From positions 1-64,000 of the forward strand of contig CAIVAU010000267.1 in assembly GCA_903903925.1 (NCBI GenBank): a stretch of DNA of 64,000 nt, written 5' to 3'. This DNA is from an uncultured cyanobacterium (GTDB lineage Bacteria > Cyanobacteriota > Cyanobacteriia > Cyanobacteriales > Nostocaceae). Below, piece after piece: positions 53,101 to 62,667 of the stretch (positions within the stretch are counted from its first letter, which is position 1; every line of letters begins with the position of its first letter). The notes below the pieces were generated by a model. That model saw nothing but the letters and a program-made list of their open reading frames with translations, did no database searches and was not told the DNA's origin. The translations under genes were made by a program, and so were the position numbers.

Positions 53101-53444
53101 CTTTGTGGAAATAGCGGTCGATTTGAGAGACGATCTTCATCCAATGCCTTTTGTAGATATTCAAGAGTCTCTCGCTGCTCCTCTTCGTCTCCCTCTTCTG
53201 CCCACTTACGATACCATTGAATTAAAGCTTGATTGATCTCGCGTTGTTCTTCTTTCGTTCTTTCGGGAAGTACGTGAGTATTTTGGTCTATCAGAACTCG
53301 ATCTCTCTTCCCCTTGCTCTCAATTAAATCCGCAATTTCTTGCAAAAGGCTAGCTTTCATTGCACTTATCCGCTCATCGAACACTGAATTCATTAATACT
53401 TTTAGCTCTTCCACTGTCATTTCTGCTACTGGTTTCCCTGTCAT
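53097..53444 (-). CDS. Antitoxin-like partner of the PIN protein
   Basis: 115 residues from ATG 53444 (a GTG two codons earlier is also in frame). The start TGKPVAEMTVEELKVLMNSV and a helical, highly charged C-terminal half (RTKEEQREINQALIQWYRKW) fit cyanobacterial antitoxins that precede PIN genes. It overlaps the 3' end of the phosphodiester glycosidase gene by 71 bases in another frame, which is unusually long and suggests that one of the two ends has shifted. Confidence 0.75.
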   Translation of the reverse strand: MTGKPVAEMTVEELKVLMNSVFDERISAMKASLLQEIADLIESKGKRDRVLIDQNTHVLPERTKEEQREINQALIQWYRKWAEEGDEEEQRETLEYLQKALDEDRLSNRPLFPQR

Positions 53445-54420
53445 TTTCACTTATTCTCTTGTAAATCAAAAATACCGAACCAATTGGTCCAGGGTTTTCC
53501 ACATAGATTTTATTGTTATAATACAATCCAGGAGATAGACCTCCATCAAATAACATCCCCTCTTTTATTTTACCTAAACAATTATTCCGAGCAATACCTT
53601 CAAGAACATCATCAAACATGTCTGGCAAAAGCTCTTGATTGACTTGGGATAGCTCAATATTTGAATTAGCTTTAGCATCATTAACTAGAAGAATGACATA
53701 ACCTTTATCAGCGATCGCCACCATAGAGCGATTAGTTTCCTGTTTACAGGCATTTTCTCCCAAGTCTTGACAAATATCTTTAAACTTACCATCACGATAA
53801 AATCTACCATTACCACCCACTAAGTTGTAATTGAAAATAGCATCATTCCTTTTCCCCATTTGGATGGTAGCTTTGCGGTGCTTGGGTTCTCCTCCTGATA
53901 TCCCAAAGGAGGAACGCCTACTTTTAAATATTCCTGAATACTCCACTCCCCGAGAAATATTCAAGCCTTGAGGTTTATTATCAGTACCTATATAATCAGC
54001 ATTAATCGCTGCCAACGGTGCTTGTCCGTTCAGAATTGAATTCTCGTCAGCAATGAGTTCATGAAACTGTTTAGGTACATATTCTTGACGTAGCTTACCT
54101 CTATTGTCTTTAGAATATAGCTTATGTGATAAACCGACATTAACCTTGAAATCTAGTGCCTCCGATTTTGGATTAAAAATAATTACATGATTGATGCCTC
54201 TTTCATCTTTATCACCGTGGTTATTAGTTTTTAAAAATTCTATACTAAATTTTTTCCCCTGCTCAGAACAAGTTTTTATTGTTTTTGTGATTGAACTTTC
54301 TTGAATTCCTTGACAACTAAATAAGAATACAAGCAAGATTATTAAAATATATAATAAGCCCCTTTTTTTTATTCGCATTCGACCTGTTTTGTGAGTACGT
54401 TTCCTCGTCTCAAACTTCAC
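53374..54420 (-). CDS. NAGPA-type phosphodiester glycosidase lipoprotein
   Basis: 348 residues. After a basic start, the hydrophobic LLYILIILLVFLFSC ends in a lipobox Cys (FSC), so it is probably a lipoprotein. The mature part has the phosphodiester glycosidase motifs: PLAAINADYIGTDNKPQGLN, RSSFGISG, TNRSMVAIADKGYVILLVND and GMLFDGGLSP. Related enzymes uncover mannose-6-phosphate or act on exopolysaccharides. The last ~24 residues overlap the next gene and are polar and unconserved-looking, so the stop may have moved. The start could be the Met at residue 15. Confidence 0.82.
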   Translation of the reverse strand: MKFETRKRTHKTGRMRIKKRGLLYILIILLVFLFSCQGIQESSITKTIKTCSEQGKKFSIEFLKTNNHGDKDERGINHVIIFNPKSEALDFKVNVGLSHKLYSKDNRGKLRQEYVPKQFHELIADENSILNGQAPLAAINADYIGTDNKPQGLNISRGVEYSGIFKSRRSSFGISGGEPKHRKATIQMGKRNDAIFNYNLVGGNGRFYRDGKFKDICQDLGENACKQETNRSMVAIADKGYVILLVNDAKANSNIELSQVNQELLPDMFDDVLEGIARNNCLGKIKEGMLFDGGLSPGLYYNNKIYVENPGPIGSVFLIYKRISENDRETSSRNDSGRAKSINEFSVR

Positions 54421-54466
54421 AACTTTATTATTTTCTCACTTAATCTCTAAGTGAGATCTACGTGCT

Positions 54467-54796
54467 TTAACTAGCAGCAAAATCAGTAAATTTCCGTTTA
54501 TATGGGGCTTTAAAACCCAAAACTATATCTTGTTTAGGAACTCCAGCTTCTACTAATTCATTCGCCACTCCGACTTCCGTTCCATCGCGTTCGATCCAAA
54601 TTTTGCCATCTTTAATTTCTACGTAAATAATACAACCAAATATTCGCGTTAGCTCTTGCCAACCAATATTAAGAACTTGATAGCGATCGCGCTCCGTATC
54701 AAATATCAATTTAACTTCTGTCTGACTATTTGAGCGATTTTTTGCGTGACCTTCCAGAATGTTTTGGACTATTTCTTTGTAATTCAGCCTTTCCAT
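54467..54796 (-). CDS. xisI: XisI family protein
   Basis: 109 residues beginning MERLNYKEIVQNILEGHA, with RDRYQVLNIGWQELTRIFGC, WIERDGTEVGVANELVEAGV and LGFKAPYKRKFTDFA, the standard XisI sequence. XisI was described with XisH as needed for excision of the fdxN element during heterocyst formation, yet the pair occurs in many copies in cyanobacteria without such elements. It overlaps xisH by 13 bases. Confidence 0.93.
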   Translation of the reverse strand: MERLNYKEIVQNILEGHAKNRSNSQTEVKLIFDTERDRYQVLNIGWQELTRIFGCIIYVEIKDGKIWIERDGTEVGVANELVEAGVPKQDIVLGFKAPYKRKFTDFAAS

Positions 54797-55200
54797 ATAA
54801 CAATCTCCTCTTGTTCTGGGTTAAAGATTAGTAGTTTTAGTTGATATTCGCCAATAATTCTTTGAATAAACTTCCGGCTAAAAAATTCATCGTAAACATC
54901 TACCGGAACGGCTAAATACAAAATCCGATCAGGTTCGGTCAACCTTAATGCTGAACGGTAGTTGAGACATTGACCAAGAGCTAAGTGAAATTCAGTTATA
55001 TCTGAAGCTCCTAAAAAAGATTTTATCTCTACTGCTATTTTTTTACCAGTTTTTTCAGCAGCTAAAATTCGCTCTGCTGTTAAGTCTATGTAAAAATCAA
55101 CATCCTCAACTTGAATAAATAGATGCTCGTCAGTAATTTTCCATCCATCCTTTTCAAGAGCTATTTTAACTGTATTATGAAATAAATCTTTAGCTGGCAT
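54784..55200 (-). CDS. xisH: XisH family protein (PD-(D/E)XK-like)
   Basis: 138 residues from the ATG at 55200 (MPAKDLFHNTVKIALEKDGW), the usual family start; a longer frame to 55290 adds no conserved sequence. DFYIDLTAERILAAEKTGKK and IAVEIKSFLGASDITEFHLA give the Asp and ExK of a restriction-endonuclease-like core. Partner of XisI, translationally coupled. The pair may be an accessory DNA-processing or toxin-antitoxin-like module rather than a true excision factor here, as no fdxN element is present in the window. Confidence 0.93.
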   Translation of the reverse strand: MPAKDLFHNTVKIALEKDGWKITDEHLFIQVEDVDFYIDLTAERILAAEKTGKKIAVEIKSFLGASDITEFHLALGQCLNYRSALRLTEPDRILYLAVPVDVYDEFFSRKFIQRIIGEYQLKLLIFNPEQEEIVIWKG

Positions 55201-55408
55201 ACATAAAATTAAATTTATTTGACCGGGAGTTATAGTATAAAGCGATCGCTCATCTCCCCACAAACAAGCGATCGCTTCTGTCGATACCACTGCAGATAAA
55301 CGCAGATGAACGCAGATAAAATAGAAAATTATCTGCGTTCATCTGCCTACCCCCCGGGAAGCCGCCCTTGGGGCGTCTACATCTGCGGTTAAAATCCGAA
55401 ATCCAAAA

Positions 55409-56686
55409 TTAAGACAGCCATTCAACAACAGCTTCTTCTTTCGTATTAGTATTACGAGATGGTGTTTCACGGTTAAACTTCATGTGAATTGACCGTGTTT
55501 GCTCACCATCAACAGCAACAGCCAGAATTGGATAGTCAATCAAACCATCTTGGAATGACATTTGGAATCGGAAAGTTCCATCTGGATTCAGCTTAATTGG
55601 ACGACCGCCAATCGTTACAGTCGCATCGGGTTCCGTAGCACCGTAGACAATCAGTTCAGCATCAGCAATTAACCAGAACTGGCGCGGACGATTGGGTATA
55701 CCGGAAGCAGAGAAACCAACACCAGACATTCCTACACCGGACATGGTTAAACCAGATACGTTAGGAACTGCCCACATCCCCACACCTGAGGGGAAGATAT
55801 AGGAACTGACAGCTTGCTCTGGAATTGCAGATCCAGAACCAGGAACGTGTTGCATAGAACCAAACAGAGAACCAGCAACCCGTTGGGCTTCCGCAGATTC
55901 AGCTAAGCCAAAGATTTCGTCGTAAATCGGGTTAGGGTTGGAGCTGACGCTGACGCTACCATTGCTAGTAGCAGTGGTTGGCGTTACCTTCTTCGTAGGG
56001 GGAACTAGTTCGTATATAGTTTTACCGCGCAAATCTTCTTCAACGTTCACCGTGATGAAGACATCCTCAATCCAATCGGAAGGATAGACAGGAGGAACGT
56101 GTACTCTCGCAGAACGAGCCAATACTAACCAGCGTCCATCAGCACAACGGTAGCCGATGTCAATGATATAGTCGCGATCGCTCACCGGAACTGGCAAATA
56201 CCATTCCCGTGCTAGTTCATCGCTAGGATATTCCTGTATGCTGTGAGCGCTTTGGAGATCTATGTTGATGTCAGTAACATCATAAATCCTCAGTGCTAAC
56301 TGTTGTCCCCCTTGGCGACGCAGTTCTTCCTTGTGCTCGTTAGGCACATCCCAGTAAGTATAAGCCCACTGTGGATCACGAGGCATCAATACAATGCGGC
56401 TATCACCATAGCCATTTGGTAACTCTGGGAGCCCTTCATCTACATCAGTGAGAATACCAGCAGTACGGTCTACCTGACCTAACTCAAATTTTGCTGCTTC
56501 CACGGTTTCCTGTCCCTCCAACAAACGAGATTGATTAACAGAATTTTTGCTGCGCTCAACTTCTTGAATTGATGCCAGTAATTGCGACTTGCGCATTCGA
56601 CTATAGCGAGAGACACTATATTCGCTGGCTACCTTACGCAGTTGCCGTAAGGTCATCTCTTCTAGCGGTGGGCGTTCTTTTGCCAT
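55409..56686 (-). CDS. DUF4912 protein with Rho-N-like N-terminus, 425 aa
   Basis: The ATG at 56686 is preceded by GGAGG at the right distance, which rules out the ATG five codons upstream. Residues ~5-45 (LEEMTLRQLRKVASEYSVSR) form a SAP/Rho-N-like helix-turn-helix. The DUF4912 domain follows (~95-215; RIVLMPRDPQWAYTYWDVPN, REWYLPVPVSDRDYIIDIGY). A Gly/Ser/Met-rich linker precedes a C-terminal beta domain (LIADAELIVYGATEPDATVT). Common in cyanobacteria; function unknown, possibly nucleic-acid or surface-related. Confidence 0.85.
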   Translation of the reverse strand: MAKERPPLEEMTLRQLRKVASEYSVSRYSRMRKSQLLASIQEVERSKNSVNQSRLLEGQETVEAAKFELGQVDRTAGILTDVDEGLPELPNGYGDSRIVLMPRDPQWAYTYWDVPNEHKEELRRQGGQQLALRIYDVTDINIDLQSAHSIQEYPSDELAREWYLPVPVSDRDYIIDIGYRCADGRWLVLARSARVHVPPVYPSDWIEDVFITVNVEEDLRGKTIYELVPPTKKVTPTTATSNGSVSVSSNPNPIYDEIFGLAESAEAQRVAGSLFGSMQHVPGSGSAIPEQAVSSYIFPSGVGMWAVPNVSGLTMSGVGMSGVGFSASGIPNRPRQFWLIADAELIVYGATEPDATVTIGGRPIKLNPDGTFRFQMSFQDGLIDYPILAVAVDGEQTRSIHMKFNRETPSRNTNTKEEAVVEWLS

Positions 56687-57173
56687 GAATTTTGCCTCCA
56701 TCCAGTCGTTTGAAAAGTGAATGATATCCCCTGGTTAAAATGTTGTTCATTGTTTGTCAACAACCCCAGATGAATTTCTTATTCCTGACTCCTGGTTTTA
56801 TAGACTTTTTAAGTGTGTTTTTTTAGTAAGGGTACTCCCTTTCAATTCCCTGCTATGCCGGAATCTGCATTTTGCTTTGGGAGTGGAGGGCTTGTTTGTA
56901 ACTAAATATTAACAGGTAATCTTACTCAGGGATCAAGGGGGTCTCACACACACTTTCGTTCTTTTGACGAATTTATCAGCCCTCCGGGGATCAATATGTC
57001 ATGATTCTCTGACATTTTGACTTATTACTAGTCCTGGGAGCGATCCAAAAGGGATTTATGTCAGGATTTGATGACATAAGTAGGGAGCAGAGGGGCAGAG
57101 GAATCGGGCATAGTCAGAGATAACTCTTCCCACTACACAAGAGCCAATTGCCTTATGCCCCTCTACTCCCCTG
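56687..57173. other. Intergenic region between the DUF4912 gene and the heptamer array
   Basis: 487 bases, no gene seen. This is the upstream side of the DUF4912 gene and should contain its promoter. ATGTCATGATTCTCTGACAT-like and TATGTCAGGATTTGATGACA-like strings (56995-57085) form a loose repeated TGTCA pattern that could bind a regulator; this is speculative. Confidence 0.45.
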
Positions 57174-57318
57174 CTCCCTGCTCCCTGCTCCCTGCTCCCT
57201 GCTCCCTGCTCCCTACTCCCTGCTCCCTGCTCCCTGCTCCCTGCTCCCTGCTCCCTGCTCCCTGCTCCCTGCTCCCTGCTCCCCTGCTCCCTGCTCCCTG
57301 CTCCCTACTCCCTACTCA
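57174..57318. repeat. CTCCCTG heptamer tandem array (about 20 units)
   Basis: Near-perfect 7-bp units (GCTCCCT) with a few CTACTCC and CCCCTG variants. The array runs to and includes the stop codon of the Ftn2 gene (57305-57307), so the last codons of that gene are made of repeat sequence. The same unit appears at 61460-61545. Confidence 0.95.
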
Positions 57319-59596
57319 CCGCCATCTCCCGAATACGCCACACGTCTCCGACACGAACCAAATCATACTTGACTCGCAGTTTTTCTTGACCAGATTTTTT
57401 CTTCATCTGACTGTTCTCATAAAACTCTGTGACTTCGGTCACTGAAGCTTCCACAGCAACGCGGTTCTGATCCGTCGGATTTGGATTTAAAGATTCAACT
57501 TTCACGCTATGTTCGTAGGACCGATAGCGGTTTTCTGCCTTATCCTGCTGAGCAATTAACCGCCATTGAGACAAGGCTGGACTAACTAAAATTTGATCTA
57601 AACTACTCATGTCATGCTTTTGTCCTAAAGCAGCAGCTTTTGTCTGTAGCCAAGTTTGAATCACTTCCTTTGCAGTACTCTCTGTCAGAGGTCCTGTTGG
57701 TAATTGCGGTTTGTTATTGGGATCAGGAATGGGTATGAGTGGTTGATTGATCTCTATAAACAACTGTTCACCTTGCATGGATGGTGAGGAGAAAAACAAA
57801 TTTTTTATCCATCCAAAAGTTGTTGTGATTAACAGCCACAATACGAGTATACCTGCCAAAGAGGCAAACGCTGTCCACACTAGACGCACTTGCGCTGCTG
57901 GTATACGGACAGAAGGTCGCTGACGATGAGCCACATTCCGACGATTATCCACAGCACGCTGCTCTAAGCTACTAGCTGGAGGGCGTTTACGCCTCCTCTG
58001 TTTTGGGTTTGGGGTTTGAGGAGGTGCATGGGATGTTTTGCCATTCAAGTTGTGGTTGCCTCTGCTTATGCGTTGGGCAGTTGACATCGGTGTCGCCGGA
58101 GTTTCTGGTCGTGGATTCCAATCAGTTGAAGCAGGGGGGGCTTTGGGAAAGTTAGGTGGCGAAATGTTGGGATATTCTGGTCTTTTCTCAGTTGTTTTGT
58201 GATGATGGGGTTGTTGGGGAACCGCATTCACGTTGCTAGGGCGACGGGGATTGCTTGTTTGTGTAGAGGGAAAAGACTGGCTGTTGGTTAAGGTCGATTC
58301 ATGAGTTTTTTGGGTCTCTATTGGCAAAGCTTCTAAATAAGCTTGTACCTGTGGGTCCGCAAAATAATCTTTTAGAGAGGCTTGCTCACCAGCCAAATCT
58401 CGAAAGTGTGGAAACACTTCGTTTCGTAACCAGCGTTCCCCGTATAAACATAGTCCCGGCAAAAGATCTGGAGATTCTTGAGAACTGTCTCGAATAAAAG
58501 CTAAGGCTTCGTATTCCTGACTCAGTTCCAAGGCACGGGTTGCAACTTCTGTTTGCCCTAGCAGAAGGGCACATAGTGACTGTTCTAGATGAACATCTTG
58601 GCGTTTACCCAGACGAGTCAGCATTTGCTTTGCCTGATAAATCAAAGCGGGTTGACGTTGGGCGAATCCTCGTGCTATTAAGGCATAAACTGCCAAGTAC
58701 GTGGCGACAGAGGAGGGACGCTGGCTTTGGGCTTCAAACAATTGGTGTTGTTCTGCTACTGTTAAGTAGTTGCGCAATTGCTGGATGAACCGGAGAAAGT
58801 CATCTATGTTCAAACCAGATTGGTCATCTCCATTACCATCAATGCCACCGCGCTCGTCTAAGACATCCTGTAATAGTTGTAACCCTTGCGATCGCTCAGC
58901 CACCTTTTCTTCTGGTAGTGCGATTAACTCCAGTATTCTATAGGGTCGTAACCTGTGAAGATCTGCTCTGATTTCGCCCTGAACGCTGGGGAATAAACCT
59001 TCCCGTGATAAGAGTTCCTCGCCAGTTTCCAGGGAAATAGCAGCATTTTCGTAGTGACCTTGCTGCCATTGCTCGCGACCTAGTTCCAAACATGCTAGGG
59101 CGACCGTGAGAACAATGTCAGGACGATCAGCGGCTTCTTCGCTTATCAGTCTGGTGCTTGACTGGACACCTGCTACACCATTTTTATTGACAATAAAGGG
59201 ACGACCAAGTTTCAGTATCAGTTCGTATTCCCCAAGCTCTTGCAGAATCAGTAAAGCACCAACTAATTCATTTTGAGAGATTTCAATGCTGAGATTACGT
59301 TCCTCAACATCTCTGTTGTTGCCAACGCTGCGACTTTCAACCGCTACTTTAGCATCAACACCATCAGAGCCATAAGCATGGGCAAGGTAAAGCTGATCGT
59401 AAGCTTTGCGTTCTTTTGGATCTGATAAAACCACGTACGCTTCTTCTATAAGTTGTTTGCGAGACGTAATTGCTGCTTGGGAATACTCACGTCGCGGCAG
59501 CTGCACAATGCGATCGCTGTATGCTTGGCGCAATTGTTCATCACTTGCCGCCAACGGTAGTCCTAAAATTCGGTAGTAATCTAGCGGAATTCGCAC
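57305..59596 (-). CDS. ftn2: Ftn2/ZipN cell-division protein (ARC6 homologue), 763 aa
   Basis: GTG start at 59596. Residues 1-70 are a DnaJ-like domain (PLDYYRILGLPLAASDEQLR, AYVVLSDPKERKAYDQLYL) lacking the HPD motif, typical of Ftn2. A helical region to ~425, a disordered Pro/Asn-rich linker, one transmembrane segment at ~590-612 (VWTAFASLAGILVLWLLITT), and a C-terminal IMS-like domain (VIQTWLQTKAAALGQ, YRSYEHSVKVESL) follow. It anchors FtsZ to the membrane and organises the divisome in cyanobacteria. The stop lies inside a heptamer array. Confidence 0.93.
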   Translation of the reverse strand: MRIPLDYYRILGLPLAASDEQLRQAYSDRIVQLPRREYSQAAITSRKQLIEEAYVVLSDPKERKAYDQLYLAHAYGSDGVDAKVAVESRSVGNNRDVEERNLSIEISQNELVGALLILQELGEYELILKLGRPFIVNKNGVAGVQSSTRLISEEAADRPDIVLTVALACLELGREQWQQGHYENAAISLETGEELLSREGLFPSVQGEIRADLHRLRPYRILELIALPEEKVAERSQGLQLLQDVLDERGGIDGNGDDQSGLNIDDFLRFIQQLRNYLTVAEQHQLFEAQSQRPSSVATYLAVYALIARGFAQRQPALIYQAKQMLTRLGKRQDVHLEQSLCALLLGQTEVATRALELSQEYEALAFIRDSSQESPDLLPGLCLYGERWLRNEVFPHFRDLAGEQASLKDYFADPQVQAYLEALPIETQKTHESTLTNSQSFPSTQTSNPRRPSNVNAVPQQPHHHKTTEKRPEYPNISPPNFPKAPPASTDWNPRPETPATPMSTAQRISRGNHNLNGKTSHAPPQTPNPKQRRRKRPPASSLEQRAVDNRRNVAHRQRPSVRIPAAQVRLVWTAFASLAGILVLWLLITTTFGWIKNLFFSSPSMQGEQLFIEINQPLIPIPDPNNKPQLPTGPLTESTAKEVIQTWLQTKAAALGQKHDMSSLDQILVSPALSQWRLIAQQDKAENRYRSYEHSVKVESLNPNPTDQNRVAVEASVTEVTEFYENSQMKKKSGQEKLRVKYDLVRVGDVWRIREMAVSRE

Positions 59597-60366
59597 AGTC
59601 TACTTCCCCTGCAGCGTGATCAACATAATTTTCCTAGAGCATTCCAGGTCTGCTAAACCGTGCCATGATAATAACCTATGGGCTTTACACTACAAGTGTG
59701 AACTGCAACAACTTTAACTTGTGCCTCTCCAAAGAGATAGTCTTACTGTATTACTTATTTTTGCCTTAACTTTTGAAAGCATCCGGCTTTTTTCTGTAAT
59801 TTTTGATATCTTGAGGCTTAACAGACCTGCCATCAGCCTTCGACACCATACAGCACTCACTGCACCTTGGGTTGTGCTTGCAGCATATTTTTTTATAATT
59901 CTTTTCTATTAGGTCTGGCTTGACCATTCCCTGCTGCTGGTTTAGCTATTCCGCGCCCTCGCCTCCAACTCTATTTTGTATTCAAAATCAGTGGCGAGAT
60001 ATAAGTAAAAAAATCATCTAGACCTCGCGATACGTTTGAAACCCATGCGTCAATAGACAAAGTCGAAAAAACGAACGAGTGAATGCGCGTCGCAGTCTAG
60101 AACTCTTTCAGGTAAGCTTGCTCCTAGTGAGCGAACATAATTATATCATAAATAAAGTTTGATCGGAATGATTTCTAGGTAATTTTTTCAGATTTTCAGC
60201 GATATTTTTTAATTGTTAATAAATATGCAGAAATCTTGTCATTTTCATTGGTAATCTCTTAATGAGAATGAGAATCTGCTTACGATTAAACCCACACTTA
60301 CCGCTACTCCCAGATCAAATATCTAAAATAGGAACTTTCAGTCATACGACAGGGATACTCAGAAAT
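59597..60366. other. Intergenic region between divergent ftn2 and pdhA
   Basis: 770 bases with no convincing gene. A 63-codon frame at 59721-59912 starts MPLQRDSLTV but lacks a ribosome-binding site or recognisable sequence. The region must contain both promoters; the last 250 bases are AT-rich. Confidence 0.45.
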
Positions 60367-61404
60367 ATGGTTCAAGAACGCACGTTACCTACATTTGACC
60401 CAGCAAAAACACAACTAACGAAAGCAGAAGGGTTACGGTTATACGAAGATATGGTTTTAGGGCGTACCTTTGAAGACAAGTGCGCCGAAATGTACTATAG
60501 GGGAAAAATGTTTGGTTTTGTACACCTGTACAACGGTCAAGAAGCCGTTTCTACTGGAGTGATCAATGGAGCAATGCGACCGGGTGAAGATTTTGTTTGT
60601 AGTACCTACCGCGACCACGTTCATGCCCTGAGTGCGGGAGTACCGCCAAAAGAGGTTATGGCAGAGTTATTTGGCAAAGCTACGGGTTGTAGTAAAGGTC
60701 GCGGTGGTTCAATGCACATGTTTTCTGCTGAACATCGCTTGCTTGGTGGTTATGCTTTTGTGGCTGAGGGAATTCCTGTAGCAGCTGGGGCAGCTTTTCA
60801 AACTAAGTACCGCCGAGAGGCGTTGGGCGATGCAAACGCTGACCAAGTGACGGCTTGCTTTTTTGGTGATGGAGCTTGTAATAACGGGCAGTTTTTTGAG
60901 ACGTTGAATATGGCAGCGTTGTGGAAACTGCCAATAATTTTTGTGGTGGAAAATAATAAGTGGGCGATCGGCATGGCTCACGAACGGGCAACTTCCCAGC
61001 CAGAAATCTATAAAAAAGCCAGCGTATTTGATATGGTAGGTGTGGAAGTAGACGGTATGGATGTACTGGCAGTGCGAGCAGTGGCACAAGAAGCTGTAGC
61101 CCGTGCCCGCAAAGGAGAAGGCCCAACATTAATTGAAGCACTGACCTACCGTTTCCGAGGTCACTCCCTAGCAGACCCAGATGAAATGCGCTCCAAAGCG
61201 GAGAAAGAATTCTGGTTTGCCCGTGACCCAATTAAGAATTTTGCTGCATATCTAGTTGAGCAAAATATAGTGGAAACGGAGGCTCTCAAAGCTATTGAGC
61301 GTCAAGTGCAGCAGCTGATAGATGAGTCTGTAAAATTTGCCGAAAGTAGTCCCGAACCAGATAAAAGCGAGTTGTATCGCTTTATCTTCGCCGAAGACGA
61401 ATAA
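60367..61404 (+). CDS. pdhA: Pyruvate dehydrogenase E1 component, alpha subunit
   Basis: 345 residues from the ATG at 60367 ([20 protein letters not shown]); an in-frame ATG 35 codons upstream gives a non-conserved extension. The thiamine-diphosphate motif [20 protein letters not shown] (~165-185), [12 protein letters not shown] and the phosphorylation-loop-like [16 protein letters not shown] identify it. It decarboxylates pyruvate in the PDH complex with E1-beta, which is not in this window. Length is normal. Confidence 0.95.
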   Translation: MVQERTLPTFDPAKTQLTKAEGLRLYEDMVLGRTFEDKCAEMYYRGKMFGFVHLYNGQEAVSTGVINGAMRPGEDFVCSTYRDHVHALSAGVPPKEVMAELFGKATGCSKGRGGSMHMFSAEHRLLGGYAFVAEGIPVAAGAAFQTKYRREALGDANADQVTACFFGDGACNNGQFFETLNMAALWKLPIIFVVENNKWAIGMAHERATSQPEIYKKASVFDMVGVEVDGMDVLAVRAVAQEAVARARKGEGPTLIEALTYRFRGHSLADPDEMRSKAEKEFWFARDPIKNFAAYLVEQNIVETEALKAIERQVQQLIDESVKFAESSPEPDKSELYRFIFAEDE

Positions 61405-61410
61405 AATATA

Positions 61411-61545
61411 GGCATTGGGCATTGGGCATTGGGCATTGGGCAATGAAAGACTGATAATTCCCCCTGCTCCCTGCTCCCTGCTCCCTGCTCCCTCTTAGAA
61501 AGCTCCCTGCTCCCTCTTAGAAAGCTCCCTGCTCCCTTACCCCAT
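61411..61545. repeat. Two short tandem-repeat arrays
   Basis: TTGGGCA units (61411-61443) are followed by GCTCCCT units interrupted by two copies of CTCCCTCTTAGAAAG (61461-61545). The GCTCCCT unit is the same as in the 57.2-kb array. Confidence 0.9.
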
Positions 61546-61552
61546 GCTCATT

Positions 61553-62377
61553 ATGAATAAACTTCACCTACAAACAGATCAGTCCCGGCTAGAGGTTCTA
61601 CCAGAAAGAGGCGGTATTATCCTCAGTTGGCGGGTACAAGGACAAGAAATTTTTTATTTGGATGAGGAACGCCTTGCTAATCCTCAGTTGAGTGTCAGAG
61701 GTGGAGTTCCGATTTTGTTCCCGATTTGTGGGAACTTACCTGACAATACTTACACTGTTCATGGTAAGCAATACACTCTTAAACAACACGGCTTTGCCCG
61801 TGAATTGCCTTGGGAGTTAGTCAATCAAGAAAGCGATCGCCTGACCGTAACCCTGGAAAGCAACGAGCAAACACGAGAAGTTTATCCTTTTGACTTTAAA
61901 GTGGCTTTTACCTACCACTTACAAGGCAATACCTTAGAGATTCAGCAGCATTATACCAATCTCTCCTCTGAGCCAATGCCCTTTTCTTTTGGGTTCCATC
62001 CTTACTTTTCGGTGCTTGATAAAACCCAGCTAGAGATAGAAATTCCCTCTAGTTATTACCAAGACAAGGGAGCAAAGGAAATTCACCCCTTCAACGGCAA
62101 TTTTGATTTTAGCCAAGATGAAATTGATGTAGCGTTTAAGCAACTTAACCGTACATCTGCTGTTGTGGTTGACAACAGCCGTCGGCTAGAATTAACTTTG
62201 GATTATGATGAAGTCTTCTCCACTCTGGTGTTTTGGACGGTTAAGGGCAAAGACTTTTACTGTCTCGAACCGTGGAGTGCTGGTCGCAACGCTCTCAACA
62301 CAGGAGAAAACTTAACTGTTCTGCAACCAGGGTCCGATTTGCAGGCAAATGTACGCCTCGTGGCAAATTTTTTCTAA
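61553..62377 (+). CDS. Aldose-1-epimerase-like protein
   Basis: 274 residues (ATG 61553; the ATG at 61544 is an alternative). The galactose mutarotase fold is supported by GGIILSWRVQGQEIFYLDEE, LKQHGFARELPWELV (His), FSFGFHPYFSV (second His) and a C-terminal FYCLEPWSAGRNALNTGE containing the Glu base. It interconverts anomers of a hexose or hexose-6-phosphate (YeaD-like); substrate uncertain. Starts right after a repeat array. Confidence 0.87.
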   Translation: MNKLHLQTDQSRLEVLPERGGIILSWRVQGQEIFYLDEERLANPQLSVRGGVPILFPICGNLPDNTYTVHGKQYTLKQHGFARELPWELVNQESDRLTVTLESNEQTREVYPFDFKVAFTYHLQGNTLEIQQHYTNLSSEPMPFSFGFHPYFSVLDKTQLEIEIPSSYYQDKGAKEIHPFNGNFDFSQDEIDVAFKQLNRTSAVVVDNSRRLELTLDYDEVFSTLVFWTVKGKDFYCLEPWSAGRNALNTGENLTVLQPGSDLQANVRLVANFF

Positions 62378-62439
62378 ATCCCTGTACACAATCCTAGATC
62401 TTTATGCTAGAGTATTCGGAGTTGCGATAAACAAACAAT

Positions 62440-62511
62440 GGGTCGCTAACTCAACGGTAGAGTACTCGGCTTTTAACCGATTAGTTCCGGGTTCGAATCC
62501 CGGGCGACCCA
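62440..62511 (+). tRNA. trnK: tRNA-Lys (anticodon UUU)
   Basis: 72 bases. Acceptor stem GGGTCGC / GCGACCC, D-arm ACTC..GAGT with GG in the loop, anticodon loop CTTTTAA with TTT at positions 34-36, T-arm CCGGG-TTCGAAT-CCCGG, discriminator A. CCA is not encoded. The first pair of the anticodon stem is a C-T mismatch. Confidence 0.95.
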
Positions 62512-62667
62512 TTCTCCACTCCCCATCACTCATTTTAGATAAACTTTTTCAGCATAGGTAAACATCAATAGTTATAATTTCCTATATGTTGGAAAAAGTC
62601 TTAAGATTAGCGTAATTATCACGCCGATCTCATATCGATTAGCTGACTACTATATTAGGAGGACTCT

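Noticed and set aside
54467-55200. Edge of an fdxN excision element
   Set aside because: xisH and xisI are present, but no xisF recombinase, no fdxN and no paired element ends are visible in the window.
57174-57318. CRISPR array
   Set aside because: The units are 7 bp, contiguous and without unique spacers; this is a simple tandem repeat.
57148-57445. Pro/Leu/Ser-rich ORFs through the heptamer array
   Set aside because: These are simply translations of the CTCCCTG repeat in different frames and run antisense to ftn2.
59721-59912. 63-codon rightward ORF upstream of pdhA
   Set aside because: Hydrophobic stretches only, no ribosome-binding site, no recognisable sequence and no partner gene.
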